From contig NZ_HG315685.1 of assembly GCF_000455365.1 (NCBI RefSeq), positions 873,600 through 937,599 on the forward strand: DNA of 64,000 nt, given 5' to 3'. A model generated the notes under the pieces. The model made no database searches. It was given only the letters and a program-made list of their open reading frames with translations, and was not told where the DNA came from. Every line of letters starts with the position of its first letter. Position 1 is the stretch's first letter. This DNA is from Halopiger djelfimassiliensis. Its GTDB lineage: Archaea > Halobacteriota > Halobacteria > Halobacteriales > Natrialbaceae. Shown here one piece after another: positions 47,385-55,930 of this stretch. A program made the position numbers and the translations under genes.

Positions 47385-48293
47385 ATGGCACGTCTCGAAC
47401 TAACTAACCTGCACGCAGAAGTGGCGGAGGGCGACGAGAAGATTCTCGAGGGCGTCGACCTCGAGGTCGAGTCGGGCGAGATCCACGCCCTGATGGGGCC
47501 GAACGGCTCCGGGAAGTCGACGACCGCCAAGGTCATCGCCGGCCACCCGGCCTACGAGGTCACCGAGGGCGAGGTTCTGCTCCACCTCGAGGAGGACGAG
47601 TTCGGCGAGGAAGTCGAGATCGACGAGGACCAGCGCACCTGGGACCTGCTCGACCTCGAACCCAACGAGCGCGCCGCGCTCGGGATCTTCCTCGGCTTCC
47701 AGTACCCCGCCGAAATCGAGGGCGTCACGATGACGAACTTCCTCCGGACGGCGCTGAACGCCAAGATCGAGGAGCGCGAGGAACTCTTCGAGGAAGACGA
47801 AGACGAAGACGAAGCGGACGAGGACGAAGGCTTCGAATCCTCGCCGATGGAAGGCCCCGCGGACGAGGGCGAGGTCGGCGTCGCCGAGTTCCAGGAGATC
47901 CTCCAGGAGAAGATGGAGCAACTGGACATGGACGAGAAGTTCGCACAGCGCTACCTCAACGCCGGCTTCTCCGGCGGCGAGAAGAAGCAAAACGAAGTGC
48001 TGCAGGCCGCCATCCTCGAGCCGTCGATCGCCGTCCTCGACGAGATCGACTCCGGGCTCGACATCGACCGCCTGCAGGACGTCTCCAGCGGGATCAACGC
48101 CCTTCGTGACGAACAGGGCACCGGCATCCTCCAGATCACCCACTACCAGCGCATCCTCGATTACGTCGAACCGGATCACGTCCACGTCATGCTCGACGGG
48201 CAGATCGCCAAAAGCGGCGGTCCCGAACTCGCCGAGGAACTCGAGGACAAGGGCTACGACTGGGTCCGCGAAGAGGTCTACGGCACCGCGTAA
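47385..48293 (+). CDS. sufC: Fe-S cluster assembly ATPase SufC
   Basis: This 302-residue ABC-type ATPase energises the SufBCD scaffold. It has Walker A MGPNGSGKST, the signature FSGGEKKQNEVLQAA, Walker B LDEIDSGLDID and the H-loop ITHYQR. An acidic insertion (EEDEDEDEADEDEGFE, about residues 137-152) is longer than in bacterial SufC and is common in halophiles. The first gene of sufCBD, it has a TATA-poor but dyad-containing upstream region. sufB follows after 61 bases. Confidence 0.97.
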   Translation: MARLELTNLHAEVAEGDEKILEGVDLEVESGEIHALMGPNGSGKSTTAKVIAGHPAYEVTEGEVLLHLEEDEFGEEVEIDEDQRTWDLLDLEPNERAALGIFLGFQYPAEIEGVTMTNFLRTALNAKIEEREELFEEDEDEDEADEDEGFESSPMEGPADEGEVGVAEFQEILQEKMEQLDMDEKFAQRYLNAGFSGGEKKQNEVLQAAILEPSIAVLDEIDSGLDIDRLQDVSSGINALRDEQGTGILQITHYQRILDYVEPDHVHVMLDGQIAKSGGPELAEELEDKGYDWVREEVYGTA

Positions 48294-48354
48294 CCGTATT
48301 CAGCTAGAACAACGGTAATAACCCTACAGCCGTAACCACAAACACAAACAAATC

Positions 48355-49785
48355 ATGAGTTCCGAACAAGATCATCTCAAAGAAACCGACACTGAAGCGC
48401 GGTTCGAGTTCAAGAAAGAACAAAGCGCCGCGGTCAAATCCGACAAGGGCCTGACCGAGGAGATCATCCGCATGATCTCCGAGGACAAGGACGAGCCCGA
48501 CTGGATGCTCGAGCGGCGGCTTCGCGCGCTCAAGCAGTACCAGAACATGCCGATGCCGTCGGGATGGCCCGGCATGCCCGATCTCTCCGGACTCGACGTC
48601 GAGGAGATAGTTCCCTACATCCGTCCCGACGTCGACAAACGCGAAGGCGTCGACGACTGGGACGAACTCCCGGACGAGATTCAGGACACCTTCGACAAAC
48701 TGGGCATTCCGGAGGCCGAGAAGAAGGCGCTCTCGGGCGTCGGCGCGCAGTACGAGTCCGAGGTCGTCTACCAGAACATGCAGGAACAGTGGGAGGAGAA
48801 AGGCGTCATCTTCATGAACATGGACGAGGCCGTCCAGGAACACCCCGACCTCGTCAAAGAGCACTTCATGACGACCTGCGTGCCGCCGAGCGACAACAAG
48901 TTCGCCGCGCTGCACGGGGCCGTCTGGTCGGGCGGGTCGTTCGTCTACGTTCCCGAGGACGTCACCGTCGAAATGCCCGTCCAGGCGTACTTCCGCATGA
49001 ACTCGGAGGGGATGGGCCAGTTCGAGCACACGCTCATCATCGCCGAACCCGGCAGCGAGGTCCACTACATCGAGGGCTGTTCGGCCCCGAAGTACGGTAC
49101 CCACAACCTCCACTCCGGCGGCGTCGAGGTCTTCGTCAAGGAGGACGCTCACGTCCAGTACTCCACGGTCCAGAACTGGTCGAAAAACACCTACAACCTC
49201 AACACCAAGCGCGCAATCGTCGACGAAGGCGGCACCATGGAGTGGGTTTCGGGCAGCATGGGCTCGAAGGCCACCATGCTCTACCCGTGTTCGATCCTCA
49301 AGGGTCGCGGCGCGACCGACACCCACATTACCATCGCCTTCGCCGGCGAAGGGCAGGACATCGACACCGGCGCGAAGGTCTACCACAACGCGCCCGAGAC
49401 CAGTTCGACCATCGAGTCCAAGTCGATCTCCAAGGACGGCGGCCGGACCAACTACCGCGGTCTCGTCCACATCGCCGACGGTGCCGAGAACTCGAGCACC
49501 GCCGTCGAGTGTGACGCCCTGATGTTCGACAACGAGTCCACGTCGGACACCATGCCGTACATGGAGATCGAGGAGTCGAAGGTCGACGTCGCACACGAGG
49601 CGACCGTCGGCAAGATCGGCGACGAGGACATCTTCTATCTGCAGAGCCGCGGGCTGGACGACGACGACGCCAAGAAGATGATCGTCGCCGGCTTCATCGA
49701 ACCGATCACGGAGGAACTGCCGATCGAGTACGCGGTCGAACTCAACCGCCTCATCGAACTCGAGATGGAGGGAAGCCTCGGATAA
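48355..49785 (+). CDS. sufB: Fe-S cluster assembly scaffold SufB
   Basis: This 476-residue protein builds [4Fe-4S] or [2Fe-2S] clusters with SufC and SufD. It has the SufBD beta-helix core with TTCVPPSDNKFAALHGAVWS and VHYIEGCSAPKYG; the Cys in the latter segment is the conserved one. The C-terminal part YAVELNRLIELEMEGSLG is family-typical. It starts 61 bases after sufC. No Fe-S donor cysteine desulfurase gene is in the window. Confidence 0.97.
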   Translation: MSSEQDHLKETDTEARFEFKKEQSAAVKSDKGLTEEIIRMISEDKDEPDWMLERRLRALKQYQNMPMPSGWPGMPDLSGLDVEEIVPYIRPDVDKREGVDDWDELPDEIQDTFDKLGIPEAEKKALSGVGAQYESEVVYQNMQEQWEEKGVIFMNMDEAVQEHPDLVKEHFMTTCVPPSDNKFAALHGAVWSGGSFVYVPEDVTVEMPVQAYFRMNSEGMGQFEHTLIIAEPGSEVHYIEGCSAPKYGTHNLHSGGVEVFVKEDAHVQYSTVQNWSKNTYNLNTKRAIVDEGGTMEWVSGSMGSKATMLYPCSILKGRGATDTHITIAFAGEGQDIDTGAKVYHNAPETSSTIESKSISKDGGRTNYRGLVHIADGAENSSTAVECDALMFDNESTSDTMPYMEIEESKVDVAHEATVGKIGDEDIFYLQSRGLDDDDAKKMIVAGFIEPITEELPIEYAVELNRLIELEMEGSLG

Positions 49786-49786
49786 T

Positions 49787-51049
49787 ATGAGCACGCAGGT
49801 ACACGCCAATCTGACGGCAGAACAGGTACGCGAAATCAGCGGCAACCTCGACGAGCCGGAGTGGCTCACGGAGACCCGTCTCGAGGCCCTCGAGGCGCTC
49901 GAGGAACTGGACATGCCCGACGTCATCCGGACGCCGGGCCGGGACTGGACCAACCTCCACGAACTCGACTTCGAGTCGTTCGTGGACCCGCTGAACGCGG
50001 CCGAAGACAAGGATCAGGTCGGTCCCGAGGACGTTGACGTCCTGCCGTGGGCCGAGGCGGTCCAGGAACACGAGGAGCTCCTGAAGGACCACTTCGGTAC
50101 GGTCGTCGACCCCCAAGAGAACTACCTGACGGCGCTGTCGACGGCGCTGTTTAGCACCGGGACCGTCGTCTACGTCCCCGAGGGCGTCAACGCCGAGGAC
50201 GTTACCATCCGGACCGCACAGAACTCCCGGTCGCTGTTCAACTACACGCTCGTCGTCACCGAGGAGTCCTCGTCGGTCACGATCCTCGAGCGCCAGTCGA
50301 CGGGCGAGGACAGCGAGGCGCTACGCGCCTCGAGCAGTGCGAGCGGTGATGAGCCGCGAGCGGACGAGCAGTACTACAGCGGCATCGTCGAGGTCGTCGC
50401 CGGCGAGAACAGCAGGGTCCAGTACGGCAGCCTCCAGAACCTCTCGGAGGACGCCTACAACTTCACCGTCAAACGCGGCGACGCCGACACCTACGCCACG
50501 ATCGACTGGATCGAGGCGAACCTCGGCACCCAGCTGACCAAGACCGAGGTCTCGACGGAGCTCAACGGGGACTCCTCGGAGACCCAGATCGTCGGGGCCT
50601 TCTACGGCCACAACGACCAGCACTTCGACCTCGATGCGAAGGTCTGGCACCGCGCCGAGCACACGACGGCCGACCTCGTGACCCGCGGCGTCACCGACGA
50701 CGTCGCTCGCTCGGTCTACGAGGGCGTTCAGGACGTCGGCAAGGGCGCGTGGGACACCAGCTCCTACCAGCGCGAGAACACGCTGATGCTCTCCGACGAA
50801 AGCGAAGCCGACGCCTCGCCCAAGCTGATCATCAACAACCACGACACCGAGGCCAGCCACTCCGCGACGGTCGGCCAGATCGACCAGGAGGATCTGCTGT
50901 ATATGACCTCCCGCGGTGTCAACCCACGGGCTGCCCGGAACATGCTCGTCGAAGGCTTCTTCGTGCCCGTGCTCGAGGAGATCGCCGTCGACGAACTGCG
51001 CGACGATCTCGAGGAATTGGTCGCCCGGCGGCTTCGCCAGCGCGATTGA
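49787..51049 (+). CDS. sufD: Fe-S cluster assembly protein SufD
   Basis: This 420-residue partner of SufB has the same beta-helix fold (SATVGQIDQEDLLYMTSRGV near the C-terminus). A polar insertion (EDSEALRASSSASGDEPRADE, about residues 178-198) is haloarchaeal. It starts one base after the sufB stop. Its TGA stop falls in ATTGACATCC, the first bases of an IS200/IS605-like remnant, so the last residues or the stop may come from the inserted element. Confidence 0.95.
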   Translation: MSTQVHANLTAEQVREISGNLDEPEWLTETRLEALEALEELDMPDVIRTPGRDWTNLHELDFESFVDPLNAAEDKDQVGPEDVDVLPWAEAVQEHEELLKDHFGTVVDPQENYLTALSTALFSTGTVVYVPEGVNAEDVTIRTAQNSRSLFNYTLVVTEESSSVTILERQSTGEDSEALRASSSASGDEPRADEQYYSGIVEVVAGENSRVQYGSLQNLSEDAYNFTVKRGDADTYATIDWIEANLGTQLTKTEVSTELNGDSSETQIVGAFYGHNDQHFDLDAKVWHRAEHTTADLVTRGVTDDVARSVYEGVQDVGKGAWDTSSYQRENTLMLSDESEADASPKLIINNHDTEASHSATVGQIDQEDLLYMTSRGVNPRAARNMLVEGFFVPVLEEIAVDELRDDLEELVARRLRQRD

Positions 51050-51505
51050 CATCCTCTCGCGCCTAAAGTCGCGGGAATCCGCAAAGCGGAGTCTAAGGTT
51101 GTGCGTTTCCTCGGGAGCGAAGTACGCTTTCGCGTCCTCCCTTCGACGGTGCCCGCCCAATTATTACCGAAGGCGTGGTGTACAGCGCGTACAGCCCTGT
51201 CAACGGGGCCTTCCCACCCGGACGCGCCGGGCACTTCAACACGGAGCACCGCGTTCCGTTCCACGGCAGGGTGTTCAGCCTGCTGGGTACCGCCATTCGC
51301 GTCCGACCCGTGGGCCGGGACGTGGCGGGCTGGTTCGGTCGGATTTGTTACCACGCGAGAAGTCAGAGCGAAGCTCTGGTGTGGTCGAAGACCGCATTTC
51401 TCGACGTGGGAACTCCGGTACTGGCGTCTACGGGATACAGCCCAATCATGCTTACGCACGTATCCACGGCCTGAAGGCCGTGGCATTGTGCTGTTCCTCC
51501 TGTAA
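51046..51505. mobile_element. IS200/IS605-like remnant or PATE-type MITE
   Basis: The region starts TTGACATCCTCTCGCG with a hairpin (TCTCGCG paired with CGCGGGA), followed by a TCCGC-AAA-GCGGA hairpin. It ends with the perfect palindrome CCACGGCCTGAAGGCCGTGG at 51464-51483. Such starts and terminal hairpins are typical of haloarchaeal IS605/TnpB-type elements and their non-autonomous PATE derivatives. No transposase or TnpB frame survives in the about 460 bases; only short unrelated open frames are seen. Its exact ends are uncertain. Confidence 0.5.
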
Positions 51506-51686
51506 CGCTCGCTCGAAGCGGTTCGGCCGGCGTTTTTCCGATCGTCTCTGTCGTCAGCCGCGGGCGCATCGTCCGTGACGACGGAGCTGTCTCGCCGTCG
51601 TTGCGTTCCCGGATGTCCGATCTACCGTCGGCACGGGGTTGCCGTCTGACGGCGTTTTTTGTAGTGGATCGACGTACCACTCCTCG
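51506..51686. other. Intergenic, nothing distinctive seen
   Basis: Sequence between the element and the next gene. A TATA-like TTTTTTGTAG at about 51654-51663 lies about 25-30 bases upstream of the next gene's ATG and could be its promoter. Confidence 0.35.
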
Positions 51687-52772
51687 ATGCAGGCCCTCTC
51701 TATCGAACTCGAGGACGAAACCGTCGCGGCACTCGAGGCCGAGCGGGAACTGTTCGGCTTCGAGAGCCGACAGGCGTACGTCCGCTGGATCATCGATCAC
51801 CGCGATTCGATCGAGGCCGAGGCGCCTGATCCCGATCGCGACCGCCCGCGGGACCGACTGCTGGCGGACCACAGCGAGCGTATCGCCCGTCTCGAGGAGC
51901 AGGTGGCGACGCTCTCGAAGGCACTCGATCGAGCGGTGAAAGCCGGCGAGGAGGGTCGAGATACCGACGAGCGAGCGGCCGAGAGTCGGGCCACGGAGAG
52001 CGAACGGGTCGAAGCGGATGACGACCGGCGGTCCACCGCCGACGCGTCGTCCGACCGTGACCCGGGATTCGAGGTCCGTGGCTCGCCCCGGATGGTCCGC
52101 CAAGGTCCCGATTCGAGGGAGCAGTCGCGGACCGACTCGAGAGCGAACGCCGGGGAACGGACCGGGAATCGAACCGACGATTCGGACGTGAGCCCTCGAG
52201 CGGACGAGCAGCCACCCCGAGACGGAAGCGCGGACTCGAGTTCGGATACGACGGACGACGAGTCCGAGTCCGGCTCTCCGTCCGAGGGATCGGGGACCCT
52301 GTCGCCGGAACGCGTCGCCCGAATTCCGGAGGACCCCGTCCACGAGGATGCCGGCGTTCTCGGTGCCGTCGAGACCGAACGGCTCGACGAACTCTCGAGG
52401 CGTGCGGTTGCGACCACGCGAAAGCGGCTGAACCGCGACGTCCAGACGGGACTCGAGTATACGTCCTCGACGCGACTCGCCGGGGACGGCATCCGTCCGG
52501 GCGAGGACATCACCGATCTCGACTCGCTGTCGATCCCGGGTCGGTCGACGGAGACGGTCGAAAAGCGACGCCACGCCGTCGGTCGGGCGCTGGCCTACCT
52601 GCGAGACGAGGGGCGGGCCCGCCGGTCCGATTTCGTCGATGCGCTCTATGCCGACTGCCCGGCCGGGTACGATACGGCCGACGGCTGGTGGCGGTGTATC
52701 AAGGAGGGACTCAAACAGGTCGACGCGGTCGATGGCGGGGAGGGAACGCGCGTCTGGCGGTATCGAGGATAA
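51687..52772 (+). CDS. RHH/coiled-coil protein with C-terminal winged-helix-like domain
   Basis: This 361-residue protein begins with a short amphipathic region (LSIELEDETVAALEAERELFGFESRQAYVRWII) like a ribbon-helix-helix domain. A coiled coil (about 60-90) and about 120 disordered, polar residues follow, then a conserved C-terminal domain of about 110 residues (GRALAYLRDEGRARRSDFVDALY...WWRCIKEGLKQVD). A DNA-binding role is inferred from the two end domains. The start is the ATG after the TATA-like element; a start 16 codons further up is less likely. Confidence 0.75.
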   Translation: MQALSIELEDETVAALEAERELFGFESRQAYVRWIIDHRDSIEAEAPDPDRDRPRDRLLADHSERIARLEEQVATLSKALDRAVKAGEEGRDTDERAAESRATESERVEADDDRRSTADASSDRDPGFEVRGSPRMVRQGPDSREQSRTDSRANAGERTGNRTDDSDVSPRADEQPPRDGSADSSSDTTDDESESGSPSEGSGTLSPERVARIPEDPVHEDAGVLGAVETERLDELSRRAVATTRKRLNRDVQTGLEYTSSTRLAGDGIRPGEDITDLDSLSIPGRSTETVEKRRHAVGRALAYLRDEGRARRSDFVDALYADCPAGYDTADGWWRCIKEGLKQVDAVDGGEGTRVWRYRG

Positions 52773-52897
52773 CGTCGACCTTGAACCGACGCCGGCACGG
52801 CAACTCCGATTCAGGGGCCTCACGCGGATACCGGTGTGAACGCCTCGGTAGCGATCGAGTAGGGACGGTTAAGTATCCGCGGCCCTCTTGTCGAGGT

Positions 52898-53392
52898 ATG
52901 AGTCTGGGACAGCGCGTCTCGAGCGACAACCAGCTCACCCGATTGCTCCAGATCGGGGTCGTGCTGGAGGAAGTCGTCGAGTCACGCGCCGCCCACCACC
53001 TCGAATCGCTCCCCCCGGAAGAGCGGGCGGAGTTCGACGAGGAGGTGCGGGAGTTGCTCGTCGACGCCAGCGAGGAGTCGGCCGATCACCGCGAGCGACT
53101 CGAGGCGCTGATCGACGATCTCGAAGCCGAGACGGTGGAGTACGAGGAGATCAATATGTTGGTCGACGCCCAGTACAGACCGCCGGAGGATACGGACGGC
53201 GTCTTGTACGATCAACTGGCCAACGAAGAGACGGCCTACAAGTTCTACGACGACCTGATCGAGGCGATCGAGGCCTCCGATTCCGAGTTCGCCGTCGACC
53301 GCGGACGGCTGCTCGATACCCTGTATACGATCCGCGAGGAGGAAAAGGAGGGCGTCGAAGAAGTCACCGAGATCATGGAGCACAGAGCATGA
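52898..53392 (+). CDS. Ferritin-like protein
   Basis: This 164-residue, mostly helical protein has Glu-rich and His-containing helices (EVVESRAAHHLESL, ASEESADHRERLEAL, NEETAYKFYDDLIEAI) as in rubrerythrin/ferritin-like four-helix bundles that bind di-iron. I cannot place every metal ligand, so iron storage or oxidase activity is inferred. The stop overlaps the next small ORF and the DtxR gene follows, which supports a role in metal homeostasis. A GGTTAAGTATCC element lies about 25 bases upstream of the ATG. Confidence 0.65.
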   Translation: MSLGQRVSSDNQLTRLLQIGVVLEEVVESRAAHHLESLPPEERAEFDEEVRELLVDASEESADHRERLEALIDDLEAETVEYEEINMLVDAQYRPPEDTDGVLYDQLANEETAYKFYDDLIEAIEASDSEFAVDRGRLLDTLYTIREEEKEGVEEVTEIMEHRA

Positions 53393-53535
53393 TCGGGGCC
53401 GAGATCGTGTCCACGCTCACCTCGGGCACGACAGCCGACCGACCGCCAGCTACCGCACGGATCGATTCCACGGATCAGATCCGCCGCCGAGGACTCGACG
53501 TCACACACAGCCGCACCGATGGAGGGATCCAATGA
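53389..53535 (+). CDS. Possible 48-residue ORF coupled to both neighbours
   Basis: An ATG overlaps the stop of the ferritin-like gene (ATGA), and the frame ends in a TGA that overlaps the DtxR start (again ATGA). A GGAG lies about 8 bases upstream of its start. The product begins MIGAEIVSTLTSGTT and has no motif. Double overlap is suggestive, but high-GC frames stay open easily, so this could be chance. Confidence 0.35.
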   Translation: MIGAEIVSTLTSGTTADRPPATARIDSTDQIRRRGLDVTHSRTDGGIQ

Positions 53536-53966
53536 ATACTGCAGACCAATATCTGAAGGCGATCTATCTCGCCCAGCGAATGGAGGACGGTCCCGCATCG
53601 ACCGGGACGCTCGCGGATCTCCTCGAGGTCAGTCCGGCGAGCGTCAACGAGATGATCGGTAAACTCGAGGAACAGGAACTCGTCGAGCACGAGAAGTACA
53701 AGGGCGCAACCCTGACCGAGGAGGGTCTCGAACGTGCCCACGACGCGCTCCAGACGTACTGTATCATCGAGCGGTTCCTCGCGAACGTCCTCGAGGTCGA
53801 GGAGTTCCGTGGCGAGGCTCGTGCACTCGAAAGCGTCATCGACGATACCGTCGCGGAACGGCTCGATACGATCATCGACCGGCCGGAGCAGTGCCCCGAC
53901 TGTTTCGACCCCGAGCAGGACTGTTGTAAACTGCTCGAACTCGAGGCCAGCGGGCAGGCGGACTGA
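53532..53966 (+). CDS. sirR: DtxR/SirR-family metal-dependent regulator
   Basis: This 144-residue regulator has an N-terminal winged helix (MNTADQYLKAIYLAQRM, LADLLEVSPASVNEMIGKLEEQELVEH) and a dimerisation region with a Cys-rich end (CPDCFDPEQDCCKLLELE). The family binds Fe2+ or Mn2+ and then represses metal-uptake or related genes. A GGAGG lies about 7 bases upstream of the ATG. It is in a probable operon with the ferritin-like gene. The T run TTTTT at about 53970-53974 may end the transcript. A typical DtxR/MntR palindrome is present elsewhere in the window (61673). Confidence 0.9.
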   Translation: MNTADQYLKAIYLAQRMEDGPASTGTLADLLEVSPASVNEMIGKLEEQELVEHEKYKGATLTEEGLERAHDALQTYCIIERFLANVLEVEEFRGEARALESVIDDTVAERLDTIIDRPEQCPDCFDPEQDCCKLLELEASGQAD

Positions 53967-53987
53967 TCGTTTTTCGGACCGGTTTCG

Positions 53988-55805
53988 TCACGGGTATCCC
54001 GATCGAGGACCGCTGTCGCTGTTGCCGAACCGAACGTACCGCCGTCCGACGAGCGCTGCCACAACCAGCGCGACCACGACGGGCACGGTCAGCCCGAGCG
54101 GGAACGTCCACTCGTCGCCCGCCCAGTCAGCTTCGAAGACGGTGGCGTAGTAGGCCGCCGCCGTTTCGCCGTGGAGGGCGACGAGCACCTCGCGGTTGTT
54201 CTCGAGGGAATTCGCGTTCCAGTTGGCACTGCCGACGACGGCGACCTCCCGATCGATCACGATCCCCTTGGCGTGGATCTTCTCGAACCGATCCGTGTCG
54301 TCGACGAGTCGCACCTCGAGCGGGAGCCCCTCACGTGTGGCCGTTCGCTCGAGTTCGGCCGCGACGGCGTCGTTGTCGTGATACCACGTCGAGTCGAGCA
54401 ATATCCGGACCCTGACCCCTCGGCGAGCCGCATCGAGCGTCTCCTCGAGCAACGAAACATCCGTCTCGAGGCTGGGTTGCTCGAGGAGGATCTCCTCGTC
54501 AGCACCGGCGAGCAGCGACTCGAGTCTGCCCTCGGCGTTGTCGGGCGCAACCAGCAGTTCGGCCGACTGGACCGGGACCGTCTTCGGGCTGTGTTCGGTC
54601 GGAAACGACGACGCCTGCCGACCGTCCGTTTCGTCGTCGACGAACGACGTACTCGCGCGAAACGCCGCTCCCGATTCGGTGTCCCAGCCCTCGAAATCGG
54701 TCCTGAAAACCGTCGCCAGATCGGCTGCGAGGGATTCGTCCTCGAGGCGGACCCCCCAGCCGCGGCTCGACTCGCCGCCGATGCCGGCGGGTTTCCAGTT
54801 CTCGGTCGTCACGAGGACCTCGTCGTCGGCGATGGCGTACTTGGCATGGTGGTACCGATAGCGTGCGCCCGCACCGCCGGTCACGCGAACGTCGACGCCA
54901 CCGTTCACGAGGGTCTCGAGCACTGGTTCGGTTGCTCGTGGCGTCCCACCGACGGGACCGGACTCGAACAAAACCGCGACGTCGACGCCGCGGCCAGCGG
55001 CGTCGACGAGCGCTTCGGCGACCGGCAGCGACGTGAACGTGTACCCGGCGAGCAGGAGTCGGTCGTCGGCACTGTGGATCGTTCGGAGGGGGAGATCGGT
55101 CCCGTCCGGCAAGACGAACGTCGTCGCCGCGTCGGCAGTGGCACTCGAGACCGGCAGACAGGTGGCCCCTCGTGGCCACCACTGGCCGGCCGTGGCTGCT
55201 TGGACGTGACCGTCTGATACGAGCCGCTCGCGGCTGTGTGGGCGCTGCTCGTGGCGATACCACCGTTGTGCAAGCGGCGCACGATCGTACGATACCGCGT
55301 CGATCGGTGTTCCATCGTGCCGAAGTTCGAGGTCGTCGCCGTCGGCCGCGAGTCGAATCGTTCCCTCGAGTTCGAGGACCGGGCCGTCGGTCAGCGTTGC
55401 GGTGACGGTTGGGTCGGTGCTGGCGACGACGCGGCCAGAGACGGTCCGGTTCGGGAACGCCGCCGTCGTGTGGCCGTCGGTAAGCGTCCAGTTCCCGAGT
55501 TGCGTTCGTGGCGGCGTCTCGAGGACGACGAACTCGCCGACGTTTCCCTCCGTCGGGGGATTGGGTGCGAGTCCGACGATCCGCGGTTCGGTGGCGGTCG
55601 CCGCCGTCGCTCGACCTCCGGTCGCGCCGTCGATCCGCTCGTGTGGACACGCCAAATCGCGATCGTTTCCGTCCGTGTCCGCTCGAGCGGTCGTCTCGGC
55701 GACGACACTGTCGGGGCGAATCGTCGTTGCGACTGGGACAGCGACCAGACTGACCACGAGCACGAGTCCGAACGCGGTGACGAGGGTCGATCGCCGGCGG
55801 GTCAT
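53988..55805 (-). CDS. Membrane-anchored phospholipase D-like protein
   Basis: This 605-residue protein has a signal (about 1-36), an LTD-like beta domain (GNVGEFVVLETPPRTQLGNWTL) and two phospholipase-D repeats: YRYHHAKYAIADDEVLVTTE and KIHAKGIVIDREVAVVGSANW. Both HxK(x4)D motifs are present, so a phosphodiester-cleaving active site is plausible. A C-terminal helix (about 575-597) anchors it in the membrane. The substrate may be lipid, nucleic acid or neither. The ATG at 55805 is chosen because the signal starts there. Confidence 0.88.
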   Translation of the reverse strand: MTRRRSTLVTAFGLVLVVSLVAVPVATTIRPDSVVAETTARADTDGNDRDLACPHERIDGATGGRATAATATEPRIVGLAPNPPTEGNVGEFVVLETPPRTQLGNWTLTDGHTTAAFPNRTVSGRVVASTDPTVTATLTDGPVLELEGTIRLAADGDDLELRHDGTPIDAVSYDRAPLAQRWYRHEQRPHSRERLVSDGHVQAATAGQWWPRGATCLPVSSATADAATTFVLPDGTDLPLRTIHSADDRLLLAGYTFTSLPVAEALVDAAGRGVDVAVLFESGPVGGTPRATEPVLETLVNGGVDVRVTGGAGARYRYHHAKYAIADDEVLVTTENWKPAGIGGESSRGWGVRLEDESLAADLATVFRTDFEGWDTESGAAFRASTSFVDDETDGRQASSFPTEHSPKTVPVQSAELLVAPDNAEGRLESLLAGADEEILLEQPSLETDVSLLEETLDAARRGVRVRILLDSTWYHDNDAVAAELERTATREGLPLEVRLVDDTDRFEKIHAKGIVIDREVAVVGSANWNANSLENNREVLVALHGETAAAYYATVFEADWAGDEWTFPLGLTVPVVVALVVAALVGRRYVRFGNSDSGPRSGYP

Positions 55806-55930
55806 CGAGCCATCTGGCCGCCTTTCAGTACTTAAACTATCGGCCTCGAGGAAAACACACGGCGAACAGGCGGTCGGGAAGCGATTCGACCCGCGTCCGG
55901 GACGCGGTGGGACCAGTACTGGCTGGGCCG

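Noticed and set aside
51175-51474. 99-codon frame inside the IS605-like remnant
   Set aside because: No similarity to TnpA or TnpB; likely chance in a GC-rich element.
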